A stretch of DNA of 64,000 nucleotides, from contig JARKRC010000067.1 of assembly GCA_029974595.1 (NCBI GenBank), positions 1-64,000 of the forward strand, in the 5' to 3' direction. The stretch is from Ereboglobus sp. GTDB lineage: Bacteria > Verrucomicrobiota > Verrucomicrobiia > Opitutales > Opitutaceae. Positions 17,190 through 26,143 of the stretch are shown here, piece after piece. Under the pieces are notes generated by a model. The model did not search any database. It was not told the origin of the DNA and worked only from the letters and a program-made list of their open reading frames with translations. Made by a program: the position numbers and the translations under genes. Position 1 is the stretch's first letter. Each line of letters begins with the position of its first letter.

Positions 17190-18746
17190 ATGTCCAACGT
17201 CAGCAGCACCACCAGCAGCAAACAACAAAAAGGCATCGTCTATCTCGTCGGCGCAGGCCCCGGCGAACCCGGTCTCATCACCGCCCGCGCCAAGGAGCTC
17301 ATCTCCGCCGCGGATGTCCTCGTTTACGATTATCTCGTCCACCCCCAGCTCATCGCGGCGCGCCGCCCCGATTGTGAACTCGCCTACGTTGGCAAAAAAT
17401 CCGGCTTTCACGCCCTCCCCCAATCCGACATCGAGGCGCTCCTCGTCCGTCATGCCGCCGCAGGCAAATGTGTCGTGCGCCTGAAGGGCGGCGACCCCTT
17501 CATCTTCGGACGCGGCGGCGAGGAAGCGCGCACCCTCGCCAAAAACAAAATCCCCTTCGAGGTCGTCCCCGGCGTCACTGCCGCCATCGCCGCCGGAGCC
17601 TACGCCGGCATCCCCCTCACCCACCGCAATACCAATTCCGCCCTCGTTTTCCTCACCGGCCACGAAAATCCCGCCAAACAAAACGCGACTACCGACTGGG
17701 CTTCCTTCGCCAAACTCAAAAACACCACGCTCGCCATCTACATGGGCATGGGCCGCCTCCCCGAAATCACCGCCGGGCTCATCGCCGGAGGACTCGCCCC
17801 CGAAACCCCCGCCGCCATCGTCCAATGGGCCTCGCTCGGACGCCAGCGCAGCGTCACCGGCACCGCCGCCACCATCGCCGGCCTCGCCGAAAAACACGCC
17901 CTCGCTTCGCCCGCCATCATCTTCATCGGTGGCTCCGTCGAGCAACGCCAGCCCATCGACTGGTTTGAAAACCTCCCGCTCTACGGACGCCGCATCACCA
18001 TCACCCGCACGCGCGACCAAAACAGCGAACTCCGCGAAAAACTCGAAGCCCTCGGCGCCGAAGTCCTGGAACTGCCGCTCATCACCGTCACGCCTTCGAT
18101 TGACAAGGCCGCGCTCGTCGAAATCCTCGCCGAACTCGGCGGCTACGACTGGATCGTCTTCACCAGCGCCAACGGCGTGCGCATTTTCTTTAGCCAGTTT
18201 TTCAAGGCATTCGACGACATCCGCTCGCTCGGCCTGCTCCGCTTCGCCTGCGTCGGACGCGCCACCGCCCGCGAAATCGAAAAACACAATATCAAAGTCG
18301 AGTGCATGCCCAAGACCGCCACCGGCGAATCCCTCGCCGACGCGCTCATCGCGACCGACAGCCTCGACAACGCCAAGGTGATCGTCGTCACCGGCAATCT
18401 CAACCGCGACACCCTCGTCAAAAAACTCACCGCCGCCCGCGCCATCGTTGACCGCCTTCCCCTCTACAAAACCGAAAAAACGAATCTCTCCGAGGATCCC
18501 ATCGCCGCCAATTTCCGCGAGCACGGGGCCGACGCCATCCTCTTCACCAGCTCCTCGGCCGTCGATTCCTACACCAGCCAGTCCGCCTCGCTCCGCCGCG
18601 GCGAGAAGGCGAAACAGCCGCTCTACGGCAGCATCGGCCCGCTCACCAGCGACACGATGCGCCAAAACAAAATCCCGGTCGATTTCGAAGCCGGCGAAGC
18701 GAGCCTCGACGCGCTCATCGAAGCGCTCATCAAAAAACTGGGCTGA
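17190..18746 (+). CDS. cobA-hemD: Uroporphyrinogen-III C-methyltransferase / uroporphyrinogen-III synthase fusion
   Basis: 518 aa. Residues about 10-255 form a SUMT: VYLVGAGPGEPGLITARA, DVLVYDYLV, VRLKGGDPFIFGRGGEE and VVPGVTAAIAAGAYAGIPLTHR are the standard SAM-binding blocks. Residues about 260-518 form a HemD domain (RRITITRTRDQNSELREKL; YDWIVFTSANGVRIFF; DAILFTSSSAVDSY). The fusion makes uroporphyrinogen III and methylates it to precorrin-2, feeding siroheme and cobamides. The start is placed at MSNVSST; an upstream in-frame ATG at 17145 is less likely. Such CobA-HemD fusions are known in several phyla. Confidence 0.95.
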   Translation: MSNVSSTTSSKQQKGIVYLVGAGPGEPGLITARAKELISAADVLVYDYLVHPQLIAARRPDCELAYVGKKSGFHALPQSDIEALLVRHAAAGKCVVRLKGGDPFIFGRGGEEARTLAKNKIPFEVVPGVTAAIAAGAYAGIPLTHRNTNSALVFLTGHENPAKQNATTDWASFAKLKNTTLAIYMGMGRLPEITAGLIAGGLAPETPAAIVQWASLGRQRSVTGTAATIAGLAEKHALASPAIIFIGGSVEQRQPIDWFENLPLYGRRITITRTRDQNSELREKLEALGAEVLELPLITVTPSIDKAALVEILAELGGYDWIVFTSANGVRIFFSQFFKAFDDIRSLGLLRFACVGRATAREIEKHNIKVECMPKTATGESLADALIATDSLDNAKVIVVTGNLNRDTLVKKLTAARAIVDRLPLYKTEKTNLSEDPIAANFREHGADAILFTSSSAVDSYTSQSASLRRGEKAKQPLYGSIGPLTSDTMRQNKIPVDFEAGEASLDALIEALIKKLG

Positions 18747-18757
18747 GCGCCGCCGCC

Positions 18758-19606
18758 CTACGCCTTCTCCCAGACCGCCTTCACAAACGCCACCGTCTGC
18801 GCCAGCGTGTCCGGCTGCGTGTCCTCCAGCAGCACGTTCGCGAACGGCTTTTGCGCCTTCGCCAGTTTGAAAAACAGCGGATAATTCAGCAACCCGCCCG
18901 CCGTCCCCGCCGCGACCTGCCTGTAAGCGCCTTCCGGCGTGATGATGAAATCCTTCGCGTGAAACGCCGCCATGCGATCTCCGAACAACGCAAACGCCTC
19001 CTTGATGATCGCATCCTGGTCGCGATAATTTTCCGCATTCACCAGGTTCACCGGATCGAAAATGACTTGCAGGTTGTTCGATCCCACCTCGTCGAGCAGC
19101 CGCCTGATCCGCCGGGGCGAATTAACCACATACGACGTCACACCCTCCACGCCGACAAACACGCCGAATTTTTCCGCCTCGCCCACCAGTTCGCGCATCC
19201 GCCCCAGCACCCGCTGAAACGCCGCCTCGCCGTGATTGTCCGGATGAAACGCAAAGTTCGCCAGCACCGAGCCCGTTTCCGTGCCCACCATCCCGCATCC
19301 AAAATCGCGCGCATGGCGCAGATACTCCTTGAACCTCCCCATCTGAAACCGCGCGTCCGCCTCATCCGGCGTCCCCAAGTTGATATAACACCCGAGCACC
19401 GCGATCGAAACGCCCTCCGCCCGGAACGCCTCGCGCGCATACGTCGCAAGCCCCGGACTCACGCGTCCCGCATCCGACTCGAACCCCGGAATCGACTTGA
19501 TCGCCGCAAACTGCGCCGCGCACAGTCCATGCGAGGCGATCCGCTTTGCCAGCTCATCGAGTTGCATTTTCCCAAAATCGTGTGCGCGAACGCCGAGTCT
19601 CATCAT
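18758..19606 (-). CDS. Sugar phosphate isomerase/epimerase family TIM-barrel protein
   Basis: 282 aa, xylose-isomerase-like TIM barrel (AP_endonuc_2 fold). Recognisable barrel strands include SIAVLGCYINLG, MVGTETGSV, FGVFVGVEGVTSYV with the metal-ligand Glu, LQVIFDPVNLVN with the metal-ligand Asp, and MAAFHAKDFI with the His of the HxKD type motif. These enzymes interconvert or dehydrate sugars with a divalent metal. The start MMRLGVRAHDFG fits family starts; earlier in-frame codons are GC-rich shadow. It is divergent from an acetylesterase gene 113 bases away, which suggests a shared promoter region and a carbohydrate-degradation role. Confidence 0.85.
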   Translation of the reverse strand: MMRLGVRAHDFGKMQLDELAKRIASHGLCAAQFAAIKSIPGFESDAGRVSPGLATYAREAFRAEGVSIAVLGCYINLGTPDEADARFQMGRFKEYLRHARDFGCGMVGTETGSVLANFAFHPDNHGEAAFQRVLGRMRELVGEAEKFGVFVGVEGVTSYVVNSPRRIRRLLDEVGSNNLQVIFDPVNLVNAENYRDQDAIIKEAFALFGDRMAAFHAKDFIITPEGAYRQVAAGTAGGLLNYPLFFKLAKAQKPFANVLLEDTQPDTLAQTVAFVKAVWEKA

Positions 19607-19719
19607 AATGGCATAGCGTGCCCCGTCCCCGCGTCCCCGGTCAACCCCGCCCGCCCGGCTGACAGTCAATCTCCACGCACATCGCCACGCCATGCGTTCG
19701 CCGCAAGACAATCCCCGTC

Positions 19720-20574
19720 ATGAAACCGCTCCTCTTTTTATCCGCCCTCCTCGCCGCCGCCTCCGCCATTGCGCAAACCCGGCCCGCCGCTGACGACGCC
19801 ACCCTGCCTCCGCCTCCCGAAACAAAAGCCTCCATCGCGACCCCGGCCATCAATCCAAGCCTCCCCACGCTCTTTATCGCGGGCGACTCCACCGCCGCGC
19901 AAGGCGCGCCCGGCGCCATCGGCTGGGGCCGCATGCTGCCCGCGTTTTTCGACGCCGAAAAAATCAACGTCGTCAATCGCGCCCGCGGCGGACGCTCCTC
20001 GCGAACCTTCATCACCGAAGGCCTCTGGCAGGAAATCCTCAATCAAACCAAACCCGGCGACATCATCCTCATCCAATTCGGCCATAACGACGCCGGAAAC
20101 ATCAACGACGACAGCCGCGCCCGTGGCTCCATCAAGGGCCTCGGCGACGAAACCGAGCTTATCGACAACCAGGTCACCAAAAAATTCGAGGTCGTGCGCA
20201 GCTACGGCTGGTATCTCCGTAAAATGATCGCCGACGCCCGCGCCCACGGAGCCACGCCCATCCTCCTCTCCCTTACCGTGCGGAACGAATGGCCCGGCGG
20301 CAAACCCGAGCGTCAAAACGGACGCTGGAGCGAGTGGGCCGCCGAAACCGCCCGCGTCCAAAAAACCGCCTTTATCGACCTCACCGGCATCATCGCCGCC
20401 CGCTACGAAAAACTCGGCAGGGAAAAAGTCGCCGCCTTCTTCCCGAAAGACCACACGCACACCAACGAAGCCGGAGCCGGGCTGAACGCCGAGTGCGTGA
20501 TTCACGGACTCAACCGACTCCCTCAAAATCCGCTCGCCTCCTGCTATTCCGCCAAAGGCAAAGCCGTAAAATAA
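19720..20574 (+). CDS. Secreted rhamnogalacturonan acetylesterase-like SGNH hydrolase (CE12)
   Basis: 284 aa with a signal peptide (residues 1-18, cut after AIAQ). Block I IAGDSTA holds the catalytic Ser, block II is ARGGRSSRTF, block III FGHNDAG, and block V KDHTHTNEAGA holds the Asp-His pair near residue 247. The set matches carbohydrate esterase family 12. It removes acetyl groups from pectin rhamnogalacturonan or related glycans. The strong bidirectional-looking terminator begins at its stop codon. The divergent TIM-barrel gene may act on released sugars. Confidence 0.9.
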   Translation: MKPLLFLSALLAAASAIAQTRPAADDATLPPPPETKASIATPAINPSLPTLFIAGDSTAAQGAPGAIGWGRMLPAFFDAEKINVVNRARGGRSSRTFITEGLWQEILNQTKPGDIILIQFGHNDAGNINDDSRARGSIKGLGDETELIDNQVTKKFEVVRSYGWYLRKMIADARAHGATPILLSLTVRNEWPGGKPERQNGRWSEWAAETARVQKTAFIDLTGIIAARYEKLGREKVAAFFPKDHTHTNEAGAGLNAECVIHGLNRLPQNPLASCYSAKGKAVK

Positions 20575-20606
20575 AAAACCGGCGTGTATCAACGCCGGTT
20601 TTTATA
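20574..20606. terminator. Intrinsic terminator after the CE12 gene
   Basis: AAAAACCGGCGT, loop GTATCA, ACGCCGGTTTTT: a perfect 12-bp stem with flanking A and T runs, so it can also serve the minus-strand XRE gene ending at 20649. Confidence 0.9.
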
Positions 20607-20648
20607 AAATGCATATTATATACAATAAGGCTTTAACGCGGGCGTTTT

Positions 20649-21095
20649 TTATTCGCCGGTATCATCACTCTGGAGCCTTCTGATATTCTCCAGAATGGAA
20701 ATCACCTCCGGTTTTTCGACAGCATAATAAAGTGTGCGGATCTGAGTTACTGTCAGATGTTCGCGCATGATAAGCTCGCCGAGCAAGCGGACTGCCTCCT
20801 TTTCCGACGCCCTGTATTGGGCGATCCGTTCATGGGCTTCGCTCGCGCTTTCCGCCTGGGTGAGGTTGATCCCGCTGATTGCCTCCAGCCATAGGAGGGC
20901 GATGCTTTTCGTCTCTGGGGAATTGGTGTTGTAGCCCATCTTCGCCATGAGCTCGGCGATCGTCTTGAATTTCACCGGCCTGCCGCTTTCGACATTGATG
21001 ACAGTGTTCCTGTGGCATCCGACCAACTTCGCGAGGCCATCGTGGGTAAGCCCCTTGGATTCTCTGATGTTCCTGAAAAGCTGTGTATAGTTCAT
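20649..21095 (-). CDS. XRE-family helix-turn-helix regulator
   Basis: 148 aa. The N-terminal HTH_3-type domain (residues 5-60) reads LFRNIRESKGLTHDGLAKLVGCHRNTVINVESGRPVKF in sections, with recognition helix around CHRNTVINVE. The C-terminal ~80 residues are helical, with no named domain. Start MNYTQLFRNI is chosen because homologous HTH proteins start here; no Shine-Dalgarno is visible. It lies alone between a terminator and a 440-base AT-rich spacer, so it could be a self-contained accessory regulator. Targets unknown. Confidence 0.75.
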   Translation of the reverse strand: MNYTQLFRNIRESKGLTHDGLAKLVGCHRNTVINVESGRPVKFKTIAELMAKMGYNTNSPETKSIALLWLEAISGINLTQAESASEAHERIAQYRASEKEAVRLLGELIMREHLTVTQIRTLYYAVEKPEVISILENIRRLQSDDTGE

Positions 21096-21537
21096 GTGAT
21101 TCAAATGTTCGGTTGTTGAGCTGCCCTTAACTGTGTCAATGCAGCGGATATTGGGACAATACAACACAAACCATGATTATTGATAGTATAAAATACGAAA
21201 TTATTACACAGCACCCGGCATCTTTTACTAATTTTTCCGTTATTGAACACATTTTGGATGGCTGGTCGGCCGGAAGTGGAGTCATTTCCGCGCCCCGGAG
21301 GCCGCCCGTGCGAAACTCGCGGCACGGCGGCCCCGTCTCGGGCTTCACTGCGCAACCGTCCGCCTCCACCCGACCATGCGCCCCGTTTCAGCATCGGGAA
21401 GGGAAAAGCCCCAAAAACGCTTCCGCGCCCGCGCAAAGCCACCCGGTAAAAGGTTCAAAATTAATTCCAGATTTTATCTCAGATTTTGGTTTCCCGGGGG
21501 AACAAAGTGTGCATCTTTGCCATCGTATCCTCACACG
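21096..21537. other. Spacer between XRE gene and hpf
   Basis: 442 bases. The half next to the XRE gene is AT-rich (around 21,170-21,260) as expected for divergent promoters, but no clear -35/-10 pair can be defended. The remainder is GC-rich with no protein-like frame and no RNA signature. Confidence 0.5.
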
Positions 21538-21942
21538 ATGAAAAACCAAAATGTTCCCTCATCGGCCAGCGACAATCGCATGATTGTTCGCGGAGTTCAC
21601 CTAGATCTAACCGACGCGCTAAGGGCTTTCATTGAAAGCAAATGTGAAAGGCTCTTCAGGCACCACGCTCGAATAATTCGAATACGCGTCGATTTGGAAT
21701 ACGACAAACTGCGCAAAGGGAAACCGCGATTTCTCGCCAAGGGGCACATCGAAATCAGCGGTCCCGACATGGTCGTCACGATGGAAAGCGACGACGCTTA
21801 CAAAGCCATTGACATGATGTCGCAGAAACTCGACCGCCTCCTGCGCGTGCGCGCCAGCGCCATGAAGAAAAAGAGACTGCATCCGCACGCCGTGGAGCTC
21901 GCCACCGAACTGCCCAAGGTGGCGGCCTCTGCGCCTGCCTGA
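21538..21942 (+). CDS. hpf: Ribosome hibernation promoting factor (HPF/RaiA family)
   Basis: 134 aa. The single S30AE domain shows MIVRGVHLDLTDALRAFIESK, IIRIRVDLEYDK, AKGHIEISGPDMVVTMESDDAYKAIDMMSQKLDRLLR. Length indicates a short-type factor, with a basic tail (KKKRLHPH) but no dimerisation domain of long HPF. It binds the 30S decoding channel and helps store idle ribosomes. Start ATG 21538 is chosen because the S30AE core follows after a short leader; the longer in-frame extension upstream is not protein-like. Confidence 0.9.
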   Translation: MKNQNVPSSASDNRMIVRGVHLDLTDALRAFIESKCERLFRHHARIIRIRVDLEYDKLRKGKPRFLAKGHIEISGPDMVVTMESDDAYKAIDMMSQKLDRLLRVRASAMKKKRLHPHAVELATELPKVAASAPA

Positions 21943-21968
21943 GGCAAGCCCAACCGTCCCTCACAAAG

Positions 21969-21997
21969 AAGCCGTTCCCCCAAGGGAGCGGCTTTTT
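21969..21997 (+). terminator. Intrinsic terminator after hpf
   Basis: AAGCCGTTCCC, loop CCAA, GGGAGCGGCTT, then a T-run; 11 paired positions with one T·G wobble. It lies 27 bases after the hpf stop. Confidence 0.85.
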
Positions 21998-22074
21998 GTT
22001 TCTCCGGGAGACGCGGACGGGCGATTTCCGACTTGGATTTGCCCCGGCGGATCGACAACGTGAGCCAAAACATC

Positions 22075-23445
22075 ATGAAAATCTGTTGTATTGGAGCTGG
22101 ATATGTTGGCGGGCCGACCATGGCCATGATCGCGCTCAAGGCGCCGGACATCCGGGTGACTGTCGTGGACATGAACGCCTCGCGCATCGCCGCCTGGAAT
22201 TCCGACAGCCTCCCGATCTACGAACCGGGTCTCGACGGAATCGTGAAACAATGCCGCGGCCGCAATCTGTTTTTCTCGACCGATGTGACCGCCGGAATCC
22301 GCGATGCCGACATCATTTTTGTCTCCGTCAACACACCCACAAAAACCTACGGCGTGGGCGCCGGCCGCGCCGCGGATCTGCGCTTCATCGAATCCGTCGC
22401 CCGCACGATCGCCGAGGTCGCGGAAGGCTCGAAAATCATCGTCGAAAAGTCCACCATCCCCGTCAAAACCGCCGAGACGATCAAAACGATCCTCGCCGCA
22501 AACTCGAAAGGCTTGGAATTCTCGGTGCTCTCGAATCCCGAGTTCCTTGCGGAAGGCACCGCCGTCAACGATCTGCTCAACCCCGACCGCGTGCTCATCG
22601 GCGGCGAACACACGCCCCAAGGCGAACGCGCCGTGCGGACGCTCGCCGATATTTATGCGCGCTGGGTGCCGCGCGAACGCATCATCACCACGAATCTCTG
22701 GTCGTCCGAGCTCTCAAAACTCGTGGCCAACGCCTTCCTCGCGCAACGCATCTCGTCCATCAATTCCATCTCCGCGCTCTGCGAAGCCACCGGCGCCGAC
22801 GTTGACGAAGTCGCGCACGCCATAGGGTGCGATTCGCGCATCGGCCCGAAGTTCCTCAAGGCCTCCGTCGGCTTCGGCGGCTCGTGTTTTCAGAAGGACA
22901 TTTTGAACCTCGTTTACCTGTGCGAAAAATTCGGCCTCCCCGAAGTCGCCTCGTACTGGGAACATGTCGTGCGCATGAACGATTACCAGAAAACGCGTTT
23001 TGCGCAGCGCATTGTGTCCGCCCTCTTCAACACCGCCGCCGACAAGCGCATCGCCGTGCTCGGTTTCGCCTTCAAGAAAGACACCAACGACACGCGCGAA
23101 TCCGCCGCGATCCACGTCTGCCGCGAACTGCTCGCGGAGCAAGGCAACATCGCCGTTTACGATCCGAAGGTTCCCGCGGGCGAAATCATTTCGGAAGTGC
23201 TTGGCAAAAACGCCCCCGCCAATCCGCGCCTGAGCGTGGCAAAAACCGCCGCCGAAGCCTGCCAAGGCGCGCACGCCGTCGCCATCCTGACCGAATGGGA
23301 CGAGTTCAAGACGCTCGACTTCAAAAAAATCCACGACGGCATGATCAAACCCGCGTTGATTTTCGACGGACGCAACATCCTCGACCTCGCAAAACTCAAG
23401 GCGATGGGTTTCCGCGTGCATGGCATAGGCCGCACGCTGGAGTAA
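22075..23445 (+). CDS. UDP-glucose 6-dehydrogenase, eukaryote-like type
   Basis: 456 aa. The Rossmann start [15 protein letters not shown], then [58 protein letters not shown] and the catalytic cysteine in [12 protein letters not shown] (near residue 268) and [13 protein letters not shown]. It oxidises UDP-glucose to UDP-glucuronate with two NAD+, for glycan synthesis. Long blocks agree with animal and plant enzymes, as does the ~460-aa length, unlike the ~390-440 aa common bacterial Ugd. ATG 22075 is preferred; GTG 22060 is possible. It stands alone, flanked by terminators. Confidence 0.95.
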   Translation: MKICCIGAGYVGGPTMAMIALKAPDIRVTVVDMNASRIAAWNSDSLPIYEPGLDGIVKQCRGRNLFFSTDVTAGIRDADIIFVSVNTPTKTYGVGAGRAADLRFIESVARTIAEVAEGSKIIVEKSTIPVKTAETIKTILAANSKGLEFSVLSNPEFLAEGTAVNDLLNPDRVLIGGEHTPQGERAVRTLADIYARWVPRERIITTNLWSSELSKLVANAFLAQRISSINSISALCEATGADVDEVAHAIGCDSRIGPKFLKASVGFGGSCFQKDILNLVYLCEKFGLPEVASYWEHVVRMNDYQKTRFAQRIVSALFNTAADKRIAVLGFAFKKDTNDTRESAAIHVCRELLAEQGNIAVYDPKVPAGEIISEVLGKNAPANPRLSVAKTAAEACQGAHAVAILTEWDEFKTLDFKKIHDGMIKPALIFDGRNILDLAKLKAMGFRVHGIGRTLE

Positions 23446-23455
23446 AAATCACAAA

Positions 23456-23487
23456 AAAAACGCGTGCAGGAAAACGCACGCGTTTTT
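23456..23487. terminator. Bidirectional terminator between ugd and dps
   Basis: AAAACGCGTGC, an 8-base loop, GCACGCGTTTT; A-run before and T-run after, so it can stop transcription from both convergent genes. Confidence 0.9.
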
Positions 23488-23499
23488 CAAACCTCCGTC

Positions 23500-24003
23500 T
23501 CAGCGCATGTGCGCCTCGATGAACCAGAGCGATTTGTCGAGCGCCCGTGAAACGCCCGTCAGCAAATCCGCCGTGTCGGCATCGCCCGCGGCGGCGGCCT
23601 CGTCGGTCCTGGCGCGCACGGATTTCGCGCTCACCGCATACTGCGCGGCGAGGGCCTTGGCGAACGCAAGCGGATCGCTTTCCACGGTCTTCTCGGAAAC
23701 CTCGAACTCCGAAAGTCCGGAACCCTTCGCAGCCATGCGCACCGTTCCCCGGGCGAAGCCGCCGAGCTGCACGATGCGTTCCGCAATGTCGTCGATCGGC
23801 TCCTCGACCATGTCCGCAACTTCGTCGAAGAGCTTGTGCAATGTGAAGAAATACGGGCCGCGCACGTTCCAGTGAGCCTGCTTGGTTTGCGAATAAAGAT
23901 CGCTTACGTCGGCAAGCGTCTGGTTGAGCACATCGATGGAGATGGCGCGTGTTTTGGAGGGAAGATCGTTCATTGTCGTTGTTTTTGTTGTTTGTTTTTT
24001 CAT
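23500..24003 (-). CDS. dps: Dps-type ferritin (DNA-protecting/iron storage)
   Basis: 167 aa from ATG 24003, or 157 aa from ATG 23973. Family motifs: TLADVSDLYSQTKQAHWNVRGPYFFTLHKLFDE with the His and Asp/Glu of the dimer-interface ferroxidase site, AERIVQLGGFARGTV, and DTADLLTGVSRALDKSLWFIEAH. The longer start gives a Lys-rich tail (MKKQTTKTTT), like the DNA-binding tail of E. coli Dps, and exactly its length; neither start has a good Shine-Dalgarno. It is the last gene of a minus-strand run beginning at crcB. Confidence 0.93.
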   Translation of the reverse strand: MKKQTTKTTTMNDLPSKTRAISIDVLNQTLADVSDLYSQTKQAHWNVRGPYFFTLHKLFDEVADMVEEPIDDIAERIVQLGGFARGTVRMAAKGSGLSEFEVSEKTVESDPLAFAKALAAQYAVSAKSVRARTDEAAAAGDADTADLLTGVSRALDKSLWFIEAHMR

Positions 24004-24064
24004 GGGCAAAACGTATTGCGGCAAATACAGACTGCATTTGGGCCAAAGGCAATCCTTGACGCAC

Positions 24065-24748
24065 TCACACGCTGGCGGGACGTCCGTTGTCCTTCGGTCC
24101 AAAACCGAGGATGATCTTGGCGGCGCGCTTCGCCCATTCGTCCGGCTTTTGATTCGAAGCGGCGTCATCCGGCCAGCACTGGCGAAGCATGTCCGTGTCG
24201 ATCACGCCCGGATTGAGCGGGATGGCCGCCATGCCATCGGGCAGTTCCTCCGCAAGCGCGCGCGTGAGGCCTTCGATCGCCCATTTCGACGCGCAATACG
24301 GCGCGACCTCCGGCGATACCGACCTGCCCCACCCCGAACTTAAATTCACGATCACGCCTCGCCCCGCCTTCACCATGTCCGGCACGAACGCGCGGATGAC
24401 ATTCGCCACGCCTTTCACATTGATGTCCATCACACGGGAAAAATCCTCCGGCTGTATTTTCCAGAGCGGCGCGAGTGTGTTCATCACACCCGCGTTGTTG
24501 ATGAGCAAATCGGGCGCGCCGTGAATGCCGGTCACGCGCTCCGCCCAGAGATCGACCTTCACCGGGGCCGCGACATCCACAACGGAAAAATCATGCGGCG
24601 CGGCATGGGCAAAACGCAGGTCGAAAATTCCCTCCGCCCCGCGCCCGCAGCCGATGACCGTGTGCCCGCCGCGAATGAATTCCTCCGCCAGCGCCCGCCC
24701 CAAGCCGCGCGTGACACCCGTGATGACGATTTTTTTGGAAGTGCTCAT
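24065..24748 (-). CDS. Short-chain dehydrogenase/reductase
   Basis: 227 aa classical SDR: TGVTRGLGRALAEEF (cofactor glycine motif TGxxxGxG), LLINNAGVMNT, the serine in NLSSGWGRS and the active-site YCASK at about residue 150, then LNPGVIDTDML. The cofactor and substrate are not evident. Start MSTSKKIVITG is the natural family start. It lies 33 bases after acpH and 61 bases before dps on the same strand, so it is probably co-transcribed with the fluoride-export genes. Confidence 0.88.
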   Translation of the reverse strand: MSTSKKIVITGVTRGLGRALAEEFIRGGHTVIGCGRGAEGIFDLRFAHAAPHDFSVVDVAAPVKVDLWAERVTGIHGAPDLLINNAGVMNTLAPLWKIQPEDFSRVMDINVKGVANVIRAFVPDMVKAGRGVIVNLSSGWGRSVSPEVAPYCASKWAIEGLTRALAEELPDGMAAIPLNPGVIDTDMLRQCWPDDAASNQKPDEWAKRAAKIILGFGPKDNGRPASV

Positions 24749-24780
24749 GCCGGGGAATTTCATGCCCCGGATTTGAAACC

Positions 24781-25374
24781 TCAAATCCTAAATTCCAAAC
24801 TCGCGGCATGAGCGGCGAGCTGCGGAAAAAACACCGCAAAATCCTTTGCGAACTCCGCCCGCGCGCCCTCGAAAACCGGCATCGCAATCGACAGATCGAC
24901 CGGACGCCGCAAACGCACGCCCATGCGTTGCAGGGCGAGCCTGATTTTCCCCGCATCGTGATACGAGGCCAGCCAGTCGTGCTCGCGCATGAGGCGCAGG
25001 CGCGTCCGCGCGGTTTCGGGCAGCTCGTGTTCGTGCGCCTCGATGTCGCCATATATCCGCCGTGCAAAATCAGGCAGCGCGACGCCGGGCGAATACTCGG
25101 CCCAGTTTTGCGCGAGGAGGTGGTCGTAAAACATGTCGGTCAGCACGCCGCCCATGTGCCGCAATTCCGGCACGCCGGCAAACCGCGCGATGCTGCGATG
25201 CACGACCGGATGCGAATCCGTGAAGTCGTCAATCGCATGATGGCACGCCGCGCCGCGTCCGTACTCGGGCGCAAGCGCCGCGATGGTTTGCGGTCCGACG
25301 ATATCCGGCAGCACATTCCCGATGCGAAAACGCGGCGACGGCTCCGAAAGCAAAAAGTGCGCAAGCCAGTTCAT
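24781..25374 (-). CDS. acpH: ACP phosphodiesterase (AcpH) family protein
   Basis: 197 aa. MNWLAHFLLSEPSPRFRIGNVLPDIVG matches the AcpH start (MNFLAH..., GN.L.D); HHAIDDFTDSHPVVHRS and GVLTDMFYDHLLAQNWAEYS carry the HD-like metal residues. The family removes the 4'-phosphopantetheine arm from acyl carrier protein. It starts 10 bases after the DUF190 stop, so coupling is likely; a GGAGGG sits very close to the ATG. Its place behind a fluoride exporter is unusual. Confidence 0.85.
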   Translation of the reverse strand: MNWLAHFLLSEPSPRFRIGNVLPDIVGPQTIAALAPEYGRGAACHHAIDDFTDSHPVVHRSIARFAGVPELRHMGGVLTDMFYDHLLAQNWAEYSPGVALPDFARRIYGDIEAHEHELPETARTRLRLMREHDWLASYHDAGKIRLALQRMGVRLRRPVDLSIAMPVFEGARAEFAKDFAVFFPQLAAHAASLEFRI

Positions 25375-25384
25375 GCCCTCCGGT

Positions 25385-25738
25385 TCAAACGACCCCCTTC
25401 CCGGCGCCTCCATGCCGGTAGCGAATGACGGTCACCTCTTCCAAGGTGACAAGGCCGCCGTCCATCATGCCGTCCAGCGCAGGCAGGAAGGCGTTGATTT
25501 TCGCCTTTTCGTCCACGATTTCGACGATGACCGGCAGATCGCCCGACAGGCGGAGAATCTTGGCCGTGTGAAGGCGGCTGGTTGCGCCAAAACCCATCGG
25601 ACTGCGTATCACCGTCGCGCCGGCTAGCCCGCTCTCGCGGGCCTTGAGCACGATGGCCTCGTAAAGCGGGCGGCCGTCGTGCCGGTCGGATTCACCGATA
25701 AAAATGCGCAGGAGTGTGGAATCAACAGGCAGGTGCAT
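25385..25738 (-). CDS. DUF190 family protein
   Basis: 117 aa. MHLPVDSTLLRIFIGESDRHDGRPLYEAIV, then the GLAGATVIRSPMGFG block and PVIVEIVDEKAKINAFLPAL: the DUF190 family, a GlnB-like small ferredoxin fold that is often encoded beside CrcB. It starts 2 bases after the crcB stop. Its role in fluoride resistance is inferred from conserved linkage only; a regulatory or accessory subunit is plausible. Confidence 0.9.
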   Translation of the reverse strand: MHLPVDSTLLRIFIGESDRHDGRPLYEAIVLKARESGLAGATVIRSPMGFGATSRLHTAKILRLSGDLPVIVEIVDEKAKINAFLPALDGMMDGGLVTLEEVTVIRYRHGGAGKGVV

Positions 25739-25740
25739 GA

Positions 25741-26139
25741 TCAGGTTCCTTTCAAAGAATTGAACCATGCGGCGCAGAGATGTCCGAACCACACGGCAAG
25801 AAAACAGAGTGTGAAGGTGCCGATGGCGTTGCCTCCGGCCCGAAACCATTCGCCATCCTGGACAAGCGTCAGCGTTTGCAGGCTGAACGACGAATACGTC
25901 GTGTAGCCGCCGAGGATGCCGGTCATCACAAAGTGGCGCATTGTCCCGCCAACCAGCAGGCGTCCGTCGGGCGCGGTCAGGGTTGCAAAAAAACCGATGA
26001 CGAACGAGCCGGAAATATTCACGAGCAACGTGCCCCACGGAAATGTCTCGCCGAAGCGATGCGCGATCAGGCCGGAGAGCGCGAATCGCGCCATTCCGCC
26101 TATGCCGCTGCCGAGTGCTATCCAGAGATATTGAGCCAT
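25741..26139 (-). CDS. crcB: Fluoride exporter CrcB/FluC
   Basis: 132 aa with four membrane helices. Typical motifs: GSGIGGMARFALSG, FPWGTLLVNISGSFVIGF (the Asn and polar track), and GILGGYTTYSSFSLQT near residues 74-90. It forms a dual-topology dimeric F- channel in the inner membrane. The ATG at 26139 follows GTAGGAAAATC, whose AGGA is the likely ribosome site, and a fluoride riboswitch lies directly upstream. It heads a probable operon with DUF190, acpH, an SDR and dps. Confidence 0.95.
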   Translation of the reverse strand: MAQYLWIALGSGIGGMARFALSGLIAHRFGETFPWGTLLVNISGSFVIGFFATLTAPDGRLLVGGTMRHFVMTGILGGYTTYSSFSLQTLTLVQDGEWFRAGGNAIGTFTLCFLAVWFGHLCAAWFNSLKGT

Positions 26140-26143
26140 GATT

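Noticed and set aside
17181-18665. Minus-strand open frame opposite cobA-hemD
   Set aside because: Same composition artefact; plus-strand product has all family motifs.
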